Below, piece by piece: positions 51,543-59,638 of a DNA stretch of 64,000 nt (position 1 is its first letter; each line of letters starts with the position of its first letter). Source of the stretch: Hyphomicrobium_B sp001006785 (lineage in GTDB: Bacteria > Pseudomonadota > Alphaproteobacteria > Rhizobiales > Hyphomicrobiaceae). A program made the position numbers and the translations under genes. The DNA lies in NCBI RefSeq assembly GCF_001006785.1, contig NZ_CDHO01000003.1, forward strand, positions 1,798,001-1,862,000, given 5' to 3'. A model generated the notes under the pieces. It had not been told where the DNA came from and ran no database searches. It saw only the letters and a program-made list of their open reading frames with translations.

Positions 51543-52481
51543 ATGACGTTTTCGAAAGCGCTCGCATTGGCGGGCCTCACGCTGATTGGAGCTGCGACGC
51601 CGGGCTGGGCAGCCGATTGGGGCGGCGTCAGAGACATGGGCGGCGGAGTTCCGATTCCCGTTCCCGCGCCAGCTCCGGTTCCCACATACGATTACGACTC
51701 CGACTGGTACGTCGGCCTCGGGATCGGCGCCAACATCTCGCAAAGCGCCAAGATCAAAGATAGCGATATCGACTATCTGGGCAATTCAACCCCTGGCTAT
51801 CTGGCGCGAGACAGCGGTGACATTGGCGCGTCGCCGATCTTCAGCGGCAGTTTCGGTCGCTACATCACACCGTCGCTGCGCGCAGAAGTCGTTTTCGATT
51901 ATTCGCCCGACGCCGAGATCAGCGATTCACGCAAACTCGGATATGCTGTTATGAACAGCGCTCCAAAGATTTCTGGAGGCGTCGTCAGCATCGATACGAA
52001 CGCCTATGCAGTCACACGCACGGACACGGTAAAGCTCGCGCGCACGACGGGGCTGGTCAATCTACTTTACGATATACAAACTGGTACGCGCTTCACGCCT
52101 TACATCGGCGGCGGCGTCGGGTTCACGTGGCGCAGTTTGCGCCGAAATTACACGGAAAATGCGACGTGCATCGGAGCAACGAATTCGGTCGATGGGCTGT
52201 ACTTGCCTTTAGGAACGTGCTCCGGAAACACGTATCTGCCTGCAAACGGCACGATCTCAGGCTCGAGCTCCAAACAGCAGTTCGACTTCGCAGCCGCCGT
52301 GCAAGCAGGCTTGGCCTACAACATTACGGACTCGATCATCTGGGATAATGGCTGGCAGATGCTCTGGGAAAGCAACGCCATCGCATCGTCAGCGCCTTCT
52401 GCATCGGGCGAAAATCGCATCGTGTTTAAGGACTCGACTGTGCAGCAATTCCGCTCCGGCATCCGCATCAGGTTCGACTGA
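51543..52481 (+). CDS. Outer-membrane beta-barrel protein 2
   Basis: 312 residues from ATG 51543 with GGGGAAGAGG upstream; the in-frame extension to 51303 is rejected. A signal peptide (LALAGLTLIGAATPGWAAD) leads to a Pro-rich linker (PIPVPAPAPVPTYDYD) and a barrel with SDWYVGLGIGANISQ, FGRYITPSLRAEVVFDYS, FTPYIGGGVGFTWRS and a C-terminal FRSGIRIRFD. Shared features (PYIGGGVGF, end on aromatic/charged residue) mark it as a paralogue of the preceding gene. A terminator follows. Confidence 0.87.
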   Translation: MTFSKALALAGLTLIGAATPGWAADWGGVRDMGGGVPIPVPAPAPVPTYDYDSDWYVGLGIGANISQSAKIKDSDIDYLGNSTPGYLARDSGDIGASPIFSGSFGRYITPSLRAEVVFDYSPDAEISDSRKLGYAVMNSAPKISGGVVSIDTNAYAVTRTDTVKLARTTGLVNLLYDIQTGTRFTPYIGGGVGFTWRSLRRNYTENATCIGATNSVDGLYLPLGTCSGNTYLPANGTISGSSSKQQFDFAAAVQAGLAYNITDSIIWDNGWQMLWESNAIASSAPSASGENRIVFKDSTVQQFRSGIRIRFD

Positions 52482-52507
52482 AAGCTGCGCACCTTTGTTG
52501 TCGGTGC

Positions 52508-52538
52508 CCAAAGGCGGCCGAAATGGCCGCCTTTTTTC
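52508..52538 (+). terminator. Terminator after the outer-membrane protein genes
   Basis: Stem AAAGGCGGCC (52510-52519) pairs with GGCCGCC, loop GAAAT, followed by six T. Confidence 0.9.
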
Positions 52539-52569
52539 GTTTCCGCCCTCAGTCAAGCCGCGTCGCTAC

Positions 52570-52646
52570 AGCCAATTTTTAGCTTGAGCGATCTCGTGCT
52601 AAGAGGCCCGGCCCGTCGCAGTGACGGGACCAACGACGGGAATGAA
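52570..52646 (+). promoter_or_regulatory. serC leader with alternative hairpins (serC-motif-like)
   Basis: CCCGTC (52612-52617) pairs with GACGGG (52623-52628) in a tight hairpin. CGACGGG (52634-52640), which overlaps the ribosome-site position, can pair with the same CCCGTCG instead. The two pairings are mutually exclusive, and one would hide the translation start. I recall a described alphaproteobacterial serC RNA motif at this position; I cannot verify a match. Confidence 0.45.
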
Positions 52647-53816
52647 ATGTCCGCACCAGAAAAGCCAAAAAACAAGCCGAACCGGCCGTTCTTTTCCTCC
52701 GGCCCTTGCGCCAAGCGTCCAGGCTGGACCGCGAACGCGCTGAACAGTGCTCTCACCGGACGCTCGCATCGTTCGCCCGAGGGACGGGAACGGCTGAAGC
52801 GCGCGATCACGCTGACGCATGAAGTTCTGCGTGTTCCCGAAGGCTACAAGGTCGCGATCCTTCCCGGTTCCGATACCGGCGCGGTCGAGCTTGCGATGTG
52901 GAATCTCCTCGGCGCGCGCGGCGTCGATGTCCTCGCCTGGGACGTGTTCGGACGCGTCTGGCTGCGCGACGTAGCGGAAGAGCTGAAGCTCCCCGGCGCG
53001 CGCACGATGGACGCCGAGCCCGGCCACCTGCCGGACTTATCGAAAGTCGATTTCGCGCGCGATGTGGTCTTCACTTGGAACGGCACGACGACCGGTGTGC
53101 GCATCCCTGACGCAAATTGGATTCCCGATGATCGCCAGGGACTGACGATCTGCGACGCGACGTCGGCGCTGATGGGACAGACGATCGATCTCAACAAGAT
53201 CGACGTGCTGACTTATTCCTGGCAGAAGGCGTTCGGCGCCGAAGCCGCGCACGGCATGGCGATCATGTCGCCGCGCGCGCTCGAACGGCTCGCGTCCTAC
53301 ACGCCAGCTTGGCCGATCCCGCGCTTGTTCCGCATCAAGAACCGTGGCGAGATCGTTCATGACGTCTTCGAAGGCGTGACGATCAACACGCCGTCGATGC
53401 TCTGCGTCGAGGATTATCTCGATGGGCTCAACTGGGTGAAGGAAATTGGCGGCATCGACGCCACCATCGCGCGCGCGCACGCCAACGCCGAAGTGCTCTA
53501 TGCCTGGATCGAGCGAACGCCCTGGGCGGAAGCGCTGCCTGTCGATCCGAAGACGCGCTCGGAAACGTCCGTTGCGATCCGTTTCGTCGAGCCGGATCTC
53601 CTCGCGCTCGGCGAGGCGAAAGCGCTCGCCGTGCAGAACGACATGGTGCGCATCCTCGCCAGCGAGAAGGCGGCGTTCGACCTTGGCGCCTATCGTGGTA
53701 TGCCCATCGGCCTGCGCATCTGGTGCGGTCCGACGATCGAGAAGGCCGACCTGCTCGACCTTCTGCCCTGGCTCGAATGGTCATACGCCGAGGCGCGCCG
53801 CCAAAACGGGCTGTGA
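52647..53816 (+). CDS. serC: Phosphoserine aminotransferase (TIGR01365 type)
   Basis: 389 residues from ATG 52647. RPFFSSGPCAKRPGW is the substrate-loop start, LPGSDTGAVELAMWNLLG the cofactor loop, TWNGTTTGVRIPD and ICDATSALMGQTI (the Asp holding the pyridine nitrogen) follow, and LTYSWQKAFGAEAAHG contains the PLP Schiff-base Lys. This divergent alphaproteobacterial/archaeal SerC branch converts 3-phosphohydroxypyruvate and Glu to phosphoserine. In relatives serA follows; here it does not, and a DUF4139 gene lies between serC and purA. Confidence 0.93.
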   Translation: MSAPEKPKNKPNRPFFSSGPCAKRPGWTANALNSALTGRSHRSPEGRERLKRAITLTHEVLRVPEGYKVAILPGSDTGAVELAMWNLLGARGVDVLAWDVFGRVWLRDVAEELKLPGARTMDAEPGHLPDLSKVDFARDVVFTWNGTTTGVRIPDANWIPDDRQGLTICDATSALMGQTIDLNKIDVLTYSWQKAFGAEAAHGMAIMSPRALERLASYTPAWPIPRLFRIKNRGEIVHDVFEGVTINTPSMLCVEDYLDGLNWVKEIGGIDATIARAHANAEVLYAWIERTPWAEALPVDPKTRSETSVAIRFVEPDLLALGEAKALAVQNDMVRILASEKAAFDLGAYRGMPIGLRIWCGPTIEKADLLDLLPWLEWSYAEARRQNGL

Positions 53817-53967
53817 AGCCATAATTTGAGCCCGTCGAAAGGTTAACGCGGCCATGAGTCAAAGCTTTTGCTGTGGCAGCGTATCGGCGATAATAACGGC
53901 CGTGCGCCCCTGGCTGCGGGAAGGGCGGCGCTTGTCGATCCGTAACAATAACGAAGGTTCCAGCGCG

Positions 53968-55668
53968 ATGCGTTTTGCCCTTGCGGCAGTTCTTGTGGCT
54001 GCCCAGTCTGTGAGTGCGCTTGCCGCCGACGTTCCCGCGACGTCTTCGGTGGACGCGGTGACCGTGTTTCTGTCGGGCGCGGAAGTCACGCGCCTCGCCA
54101 AGGTGAAGCTCGACAAGGGTGAGAACACGATCATTCTGGGCGACGTTCCGGCGAGCGCTGTTCCGGGGTCGATCCGCGTCGAAGGCAAGGCGACGGGCAA
54201 GATCGAGATCGGTTCCGTCGATACCGCTCGCAAGCTTCTGCAGCGTGAGGAAAGCCAGGCCGCCGACGTTAAACGCAAAGAACTCGAAGATCGCGTTGAG
54301 CAGCTCAAGGATGAACGATCGACGATCGACGCGCAGGCTCAGGCCGCGGCGATCCAGAAGAAGCTGATCGCAAATCTGGCGGAGCTTCCGAAACGGCCGC
54401 GGCCCTCAGACACAACGCCCGGCGCCGGCGAGGACTGGCAGAAGATCCTCTCGCTCATTCCGCAAGTCGCTGGCGAGTCCGGCAAGCTCGCCCTCGATGC
54501 GCAACAGAAAATCCGCGCCATCGATCGCAGCATCAAGGACCTGAAGAACCAGCTCGCGTCTCTCGCGCCCGCCAAGACGCAGCAAACCGAAATCCGTGTT
54601 TTCGTTTTCGCGCAGACGCCGGTCGATGCCGATCTGACGATCCGCTATCAGGTGCCGGACGCGAACTGGGCTCCGATTTACGACGCCCGCCTCCAGACAG
54701 GCACGAAGACCGAGCCGCCGAAGTTGACGCTCGCCCGCCGCGCCGCGATTTCGCAAAAGTCTGGCGAGGATTGGACGGGCGTATCGCTGCAGCTTTCGAC
54801 CTCGCGTCCCTCCGACGGTGCATCCGCACCGGCGCTCGATACGCAATTCGTCGATTACGAGCAGCCGCCAAGGCCCGTTGCCGCGGCTCCGGCCTCGGCA
54901 AACTTCGAGCTTGCGAAACGTGACCGGCTTGCCGATGGACGCGCGCTCGCAGGCGCTGCGCCGCCGCCGCCAGTCGAGCAGCAAGCGGAAGAAGTCGCGG
55001 CCCCGGAACCTGTCGTCGAAACCGTGGCGAAGCTCGACAGCGCGCCGTTTGAAGCGACGTTCGAAGTGCCGGGTCGCACGACGGTCACAGGCAACGGCGA
55101 CGCCAAGCGCGTGCTGCTGATGGCGGATGAAATCGAGCCGGCGCTCGGCAGCAGGGCTGTGCCGAAGCTTGATTCCAACGCCTATCTCTACGCCACCCTC
55201 AAGATCGCCAAGGGCACGCCGCTGCTGCCCGGCCGTGTCTATCTCTTCCGCGACGGAACGTTTGTCGGAACCGGAGATGTGCCACTGCTGCCGCCCGGCG
55301 AAGAATACAAGCTTGGCTTCGGCATCGACGATCAGGTCAAGGTGAAGTACGCGGTGCTTGAAGAAAAGCGCGGCGAAAGCGGGATTATTTCGACATCGCA
55401 TGTCGATAGCCGCAGCTTCCGCGTCAACGTCAAGAACCTGCACGAGCGGCCGATCAACGTGACGATCCTCGACCGTGTTCCCGTTTCGCAGAACGACGAG
55501 ATCAAGGTCGAATACACGGGTCGCGCGACTCCGACGACGCAGAATGTCGATGATCGTCGCGGCGTCGTGGCCTTCGAGGCCAAGCTCGATCCCGATGAAG
55601 AGAAGATTCTGGAATACGGCTATCGCATCTCGTGGCCGGCGTCGAAGTCGATTGTCTACGGTCCATAA
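53968..55668 (+). CDS. DUF4139/MuiA-like secreted protein
   Basis: 566 residues from ATG 53968; the frame is open further upstream to 53854 but the signal peptide decides the start (RFALAAVLVAAQSVSALAAD). An N-terminal DUF4140-like part (VDAVTVFLSGAEVTRLAKVK) precedes coiled-coil helices (about residues 85-200). The DUF4139 beta-rich region follows with LTIRYQVPDANWAPIYDARL and KSGEDWTGVSLQLSTSRPSD, a Pro/Ala/Glu linker, and a final beta domain (VLEEKRGESGIISTSHVDSR). MuiA-like proteins have been linked to exopolysaccharide or envelope phenotypes. Exported; exact role unknown. Confidence 0.85.
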   Translation: MRFALAAVLVAAQSVSALAADVPATSSVDAVTVFLSGAEVTRLAKVKLDKGENTIILGDVPASAVPGSIRVEGKATGKIEIGSVDTARKLLQREESQAADVKRKELEDRVEQLKDERSTIDAQAQAAAIQKKLIANLAELPKRPRPSDTTPGAGEDWQKILSLIPQVAGESGKLALDAQQKIRAIDRSIKDLKNQLASLAPAKTQQTEIRVFVFAQTPVDADLTIRYQVPDANWAPIYDARLQTGTKTEPPKLTLARRAAISQKSGEDWTGVSLQLSTSRPSDGASAPALDTQFVDYEQPPRPVAAAPASANFELAKRDRLADGRALAGAAPPPPVEQQAEEVAAPEPVVETVAKLDSAPFEATFEVPGRTTVTGNGDAKRVLLMADEIEPALGSRAVPKLDSNAYLYATLKIAKGTPLLPGRVYLFRDGTFVGTGDVPLLPPGEEYKLGFGIDDQVKVKYAVLEEKRGESGIISTSHVDSRSFRVNVKNLHERPINVTILDRVPVSQNDEIKVEYTGRATPTTQNVDDRRGVVAFEAKLDPDEEKILEYGYRISWPASKSIVYGP

Positions 55669-55730
55669 GCGAGCCTGCGGGTAGTTGAGTTTCCGAAACG
55701 AAATCTGAAAAACGCGCGGTGTCACCGCAT

Positions 55731-55752
55731 GGCCTCGGCTTCTGCCGGGGCC
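55731..55752 (+). other. Hairpin just upstream of purA
   Basis: GGCCTCGGC pairs with GCCGGGGCC (9 bp, one U-G) around TTCT. It lies about 20 bases before the purA start and has no U-tract. It could end the upstream transcript poorly or influence purA translation; no known riboswitch is recognised. Confidence 0.35.
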
Positions 55753-55773
55753 AAGTCATGAGAAGGTGTGAGA

Positions 55774-57063
55774 ATGACGAACGTTGTCGTGGTCGGTGCC
55801 CAGTGGGGCGACGAGGGCAAAGGCAAGATCGTGGATTGGCTGTCGGAGCGCGCCGATGTCGTCGTGCGCTTTCAAGGCGGCCATAACGCGGGGCACACGC
55901 TCGTCATCGACGGCAAGACGTTCAAGCTGTCGCTGCTTCCGTCCGGTGTCGTCAGGTCCGACAAGCTCTCCGTCATCGGCAACGGCGTCGTCGTCGATCC
56001 GTGGGCTCTCGTTGCAGAAATCGACAAGCTGAAGAATCAAGGCTTGTCGATCACGCGTGACAATCTCCGCGTTGCCGAGAATGCGACGCTGATTTTGCCC
56101 TTGCACCGCGAACTCGATCAGCTTCGCGAGGAAGCCGCAGGCACCGAAAAGATCGGCACCACCGGACGCGGCATCGGCCCTGCGTATGAAGACAAGGTCG
56201 GCCGCCGTGCGATCCGCGTGCAGGATCTGGCGTCGCCCGAAACCCTCGGGCCGAAAATCGATCGCGTCCTGGCGCATCACAACGCCTTGCGTCGCGGTCT
56301 CGGCCAGCCTGAAGTCGCAAAAGAAAAACTCATCGCGGATTTGACCGGTATCGCACCGCAAGTGCTCCCCTACATGGATGTCTCGTGGGAGCTGCTCGAT
56401 GTTGCGCGCCGGCAGGGCAAGCGCATCCTGTTCGAAGGTGCGCAAGGCGCGCTGCTCGACATCGATCACGGCACGTACCCCTACGTCACGTCGTCGAACA
56501 CCGTTGCGGCTCAGGCAGCGACGGGTTCGGGCATCGGTCCGCGTTACGCTGGATATGTGCTGGGAATTGCAAAAGCCTACACAACCCGCGTGGGCTCAGG
56601 TCCGTTTCCGACGGAGCTGACGGACGCAGTCGGCGAAAAGATCGGCGAGCGCGGGCACGAGTTTGGCACGGTTACCGGACGCAAGCGCCGCTGCGGCTGG
56701 TTTGATAGCGTACTTGTGCGGCAGGTCGCGAAGGTGTCGGGAATCGATGGAATAGCTCTGACGAAGCTCGATGTTCTCGACGGCTTCGATACGATCCGCA
56801 TCTGCGTCGGCTATACGCTCGACGGCGAACGGCTCAATCGGCTGCCGGCGAGCGCCAGCGCGCAGGCAAGAATTATTCCTGTCTATGAAGATTTCGAGGG
56901 CTGGTCCGAGTCGACACAAGGCGCGCGCCGTTGGGCCGATCTTCCGGCTCAAGCCGTCAAATACGTTCGCCGCGTCGAGGAACTTATCGAATGCCCGGTC
57001 ACGCTTTTATCGACGAGTCCTGAGCGTGCCGACACCATCCTGATGAAAGACCCATTCGAATGA
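55774..57063 (+). CDS. purA: Adenylosuccinate synthetase
   Basis: 429 residues from ATG 55774 (a GTG at 55768 is in frame). MTNVVVVGAQWGDEGKGKIV carries the GTP-binding and catalytic Asp loop. FQGGHNAGHTLVID, GTTGRGIGPAYEDKVGRRA and LFEGAQGALLDIDHGTYPYV are IMP/Asp loops. It commits IMP to AMP synthesis using GTP and aspartate. Monocistronic; a small hairpin precedes it. Confidence 0.97.
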   Translation: MTNVVVVGAQWGDEGKGKIVDWLSERADVVVRFQGGHNAGHTLVIDGKTFKLSLLPSGVVRSDKLSVIGNGVVVDPWALVAEIDKLKNQGLSITRDNLRVAENATLILPLHRELDQLREEAAGTEKIGTTGRGIGPAYEDKVGRRAIRVQDLASPETLGPKIDRVLAHHNALRRGLGQPEVAKEKLIADLTGIAPQVLPYMDVSWELLDVARRQGKRILFEGAQGALLDIDHGTYPYVTSSNTVAAQAATGSGIGPRYAGYVLGIAKAYTTRVGSGPFPTELTDAVGEKIGERGHEFGTVTGRKRRCGWFDSVLVRQVAKVSGIDGIALTKLDVLDGFDTIRICVGYTLDGERLNRLPASASAQARIIPVYEDFEGWSESTQGARRWADLPAQAVKYVRRVEELIECPVTLLSTSPERADTILMKDPFE

Positions 57064-57182
57064 GTGAATATCGTAGTAGTCCGATTGACCAATTGTCATG
57101 TTGAATATGGGTCGGCTTAGCTGGCAAGGTGGGCGCGTAAAAGTTTGAGATGGTAGGTGCGTGATGAGAGGGAACATCGCAC

Positions 57183-57818
57183 GTGAACCCGTCGACGCAA
57201 TACGAACGATTGACGACACTGCGACGCAATCAATCGTTCGATTCCGAAGCCAGTCACGCCTCGTTAACCCTTCAATTCCAATCCGAGCCCATTGTCAGGA
57301 TTAGGACAAAGGGGCAGCGCACGTTTTATCTGCGCCGCCATCTCCTGAAGGAAGACGAGCATCTCATTGTCTACCAGGTTTTCGTCGACGAGCGGTCGGC
57401 CAAAGAAGGCGAAAACGACGTTGCCTTCTGCCGGATGACGAAACCGGAAAACGGCATTGCCACCATCGTGAGAGCCGAGGTCAAAGAGGCGTTTCGCAAG
57501 AAAGGCATCGCCACCGCCGTTTATGATTGCATCGCGCGCGATCTGGAGCGTGCAGGCGCGCTTCTATGGCCGGCTGCTCCCACAAAAATGGCTGACGCGG
57601 AATTCAAGATGTGGTGGCGGTGCTCGCCCGCTTTGGTGTTCTATTATCCGCATCGCGAACGGCTCGGCTTCGAGCCGCGGCACGAATTCGAGGAATTGCT
57701 CAGCGACGGCGACGCGACAAAGTTTTCGCGTCTTGCGCGCTCGAACGCTCCCGAAGCCTCGGGATTCCGGCACAGATTTCTGCGCGTGCGACGCTGGCTG
57801 TTCCGCGCCAGCGATTGA
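57183..57818 (+). CDS. GNAT-family acetyltransferase-like protein
   Basis: 211 residues from GTG 57183; the start is uncertain, because the first 30 residues are poor in family features. The GNAT motif A appears as IVRAEVKEAFRKKGIATAVY (acetyl-CoA pyrophosphate loop KKGIA), followed by DCIARDLERAGALLWPAA. The final 30 residues are Arg-rich. The substrate is unknown. Convergent with the Nudix gene, and about 120 bases after purA. Confidence 0.75.
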   Translation: MNPSTQYERLTTLRRNQSFDSEASHASLTLQFQSEPIVRIRTKGQRTFYLRRHLLKEDEHLIVYQVFVDERSAKEGENDVAFCRMTKPENGIATIVRAEVKEAFRKKGIATAVYDCIARDLERAGALLWPAAPTKMADAEFKMWWRCSPALVFYYPHRERLGFEPRHEFEELLSDGDATKFSRLARSNAPEASGFRHRFLRVRRWLFRASD

Positions 57819-57845
57819 AACGGCTGAACCGAGTCCCGATACCGG

Positions 57846-58256
57846 TCAACGCTTCGTCAATGCAGAAATCAGCGCGCGCAGATTTGGCTCTCGCACTTTC
57901 CGGCTCGCGGTCTCCGCGTCGAACCAGACGCGATTGCGCTCCGCCTTTTCCTTCCACTGCTTCTTTTCTTTTTTGACCCAGAGCAGGTAGACGTCGACCT
58001 CGATCAGCCGAACGCTTTCCTTTTCGATTTTCCGGTATCGATAATTGCCGACGGGCTTCTTCGCGATCTTGCCGACGACGCCGGCCTCTTGTTTGGCCTC
58101 GCGTGCTGCAGCGGCGCTGTCGACCATGCGTTTTGACGGCCATCCTTTGGGGATGACCCATCTTCCTGTGTCCCGGGATGAGACGAGAAGCACTTCAATC
58201 GTGTTGCTCGGCGCTTTGCGCAGCGGCAATGCGCCGACCTGTTTCAATAACGGCAT
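57846..58256 (-). CDS. Nudix hydrolase (DIPP-like)
   Basis: 136 residues. An N-terminal VGALPLRKAPSNTIEVLLVS precedes the Nudix box, RWVIPKGWPSKRMVDSAAAA followed by REAKQEAGVVG. Against G-x5-E-x7-REUxEExGU the first Glu is Met and one Glu is Gln, while RE and the last Glu-Ala-Gly remain. The RWVIPKGWP start is typical of the diphosphoinositol polyphosphate phosphatase-like branch in alphaproteobacteria. Activity is probable but weakened motifs deserve a test. Confidence 0.85.
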   Translation of the reverse strand: MPLLKQVGALPLRKAPSNTIEVLLVSSRDTGRWVIPKGWPSKRMVDSAAAAREAKQEAGVVGKIAKKPVGNYRYRKIEKESVRLIEVDVYLLWVKKEKKQWKEKAERNRVWFDAETASRKVREPNLRALISALTKR

Positions 58257-58435
58257 GACCCGATGATGGTTTGAATTGGCAACAAAAGAAAGCCTGAGCG
58301 GCAGACTTCGTGTGTACGGCGCGCAAGACTCCGAATCTTACGAATTTGACAGCGGCAGATGAGCAACTGCCGCTTGGAAGGAGCACGCCGTATCGGGTAA
58401 ACCCAAACGGTTCGCTGTAATCCGGGGACCTTGAA

Positions 58436-59323
58436 ATGCAGGCCGCACGTATTCTGACGCTCGCAGCAGTTGCAATGGCGACAGTGGCGCTCGCGGCCGA
58501 TATCGCGGAAGCCGGCGAGCAAGCCTGCGCTGCGGGCACGCTCGGCATTTCGCGAACGATCGAGGTCGATACGACAGGCGGCCCGTGGTTTGGCACCCCG
58601 AAGGGCGATCCAAAATTCCTGCAACCGAAAGAAGTCGTCCTGACGTTCGATGATGGGCCCTCGCCCGCGAACACGCGCAAGATTTTGGCCGCGCTCGCCA
58701 AGGAATGCACGACGGCGACATTCTTCGTCGTGGGTGAGATGGTCGCCGTGCACCCGGAGGTGATCAAAGAGATCGCCGAGCAGGGACACACGATCGGAAC
58801 TCATACCTGGTCGCATCCCAATCTTGCGCGTCGGGATATCGATGACGTCAAGCACGAGGTCGAAGCGACATTCAATGCCGCTCAAAAGGCGAGCCCGGCG
58901 CCGATCGCGCCATTCTTCCGGTATCCCTATTTGAGCAGCAGCGACGTTACCGAAGACTATATGAAAAGCCGCAACATCGGGCAGTTCGCGGTCGATATAG
59001 ATTCGCAGGATTGGCGGGTGCGCAGCGCGAAACCGGTTGTCGCGCGTGTCATGGCCGGACTGAAAGCGCGCGGTCGTGGCATCATTCTGATGCACGATAT
59101 TCACCGGTCGACGGCGGATGCCGTTCCGCAACTCCTCGCGCAATTGAAGGCTGGCGGCTATCAGGTCGTTCAACTTAAGCCCAAAGAAAAAGTCGATCTG
59201 ATTGCCGATGTGACGCCGCCCGAAAAGCCCGCCCACACGCAGCGCGCACGCAAGCGCTCGAAAGCGGCTGCTGGGAAAACTCAGCGCAAAATGGCTTTGC
59301 GCACGCGCAAGCCAGCCGCGTAA
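58436..59323 (+). CDS. Exported polysaccharide deacetylase
   Basis: 295 residues. A signal peptide (ILTLAAVAMATVALAADIAE) is followed by the NodB fold. The motifs are VVLTFDDGPSPANTRK (motif 1), IGTHTWSHPNLARRD (motif 2), FFRYPYLSSSD (motif 3), VDIDSQDWRV (motif 4) and IILMHDIHRSTA (motif 5), all with expected metal ligands. A basic C-terminal tail (KRSKAAAGKTQRKMALRTRK) is unusual and could hold it near the wall or membrane. It removes acetyl groups from N-acetylated glycans; peptidoglycan or exopolysaccharide are candidates. Confidence 0.92.
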   Translation: MQAARILTLAAVAMATVALAADIAEAGEQACAAGTLGISRTIEVDTTGGPWFGTPKGDPKFLQPKEVVLTFDDGPSPANTRKILAALAKECTTATFFVVGEMVAVHPEVIKEIAEQGHTIGTHTWSHPNLARRDIDDVKHEVEATFNAAQKASPAPIAPFFRYPYLSSSDVTEDYMKSRNIGQFAVDIDSQDWRVRSAKPVVARVMAGLKARGRGIILMHDIHRSTADAVPQLLAQLKAGGYQVVQLKPKEKVDLIADVTPPEKPAHTQRARKRSKAAAGKTQRKMALRTRKPAA

Positions 59324-59357
59324 CTCGATCGACACCGTTTAGATTTCGAGATCTAGC

Positions 59358-59585
59358 TCAGGGCGATGGATGAATGGCGCTTTCGCCCGATCCCGGTGTG
59401 GGGGAGCCGCTGATCGTCGCCATGTCGGCGCCGGACTGCCCAGCCATCGGCGTCGCATAAAAATACCAGCTCGCCAGAGCAAACGCGACGAGTAAAACCA
59501 TAAGCAGAACGTTCAGCGTATTGTCGCCCGAATGAACAGCGTCATTCAACGATCCACGTCTTCTTGATCCATGAAAGATGGCCAT
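59358..59585 (-). CDS. Small single-helix membrane protein
   Basis: 75 residues with GGAGG 6 bases before the ATG. A basic N-terminus (MAIFHGSRRRGSLNDAVHSG) precedes a transmembrane helix at about residues 25-45 (LNVLLMVLLVAFALASWYFY), and then a Ser/Gly/Pro-rich tail. Not recognised. Downstream of the DUF1217 gene (53 bases) on the same strand, so it may share its transcript. Confidence 0.75.
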   Translation of the reverse strand: MAIFHGSRRRGSLNDAVHSGDNTLNVLLMVLLVAFALASWYFYATPMAGQSGADMATISGSPTPGSGESAIHPSP

Positions 59586-59638
59586 AGCCGCCTCCTTGTT
59601 TGGAGGCTAACGGATCACCCGCCGCACTTGTTCCAGCG

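Noticed and set aside
52584..52646. Upstream in-frame start for serC
   Set aside because: It would run through the leader hairpins; ATG 52647 begins the conserved SerC N-terminus.
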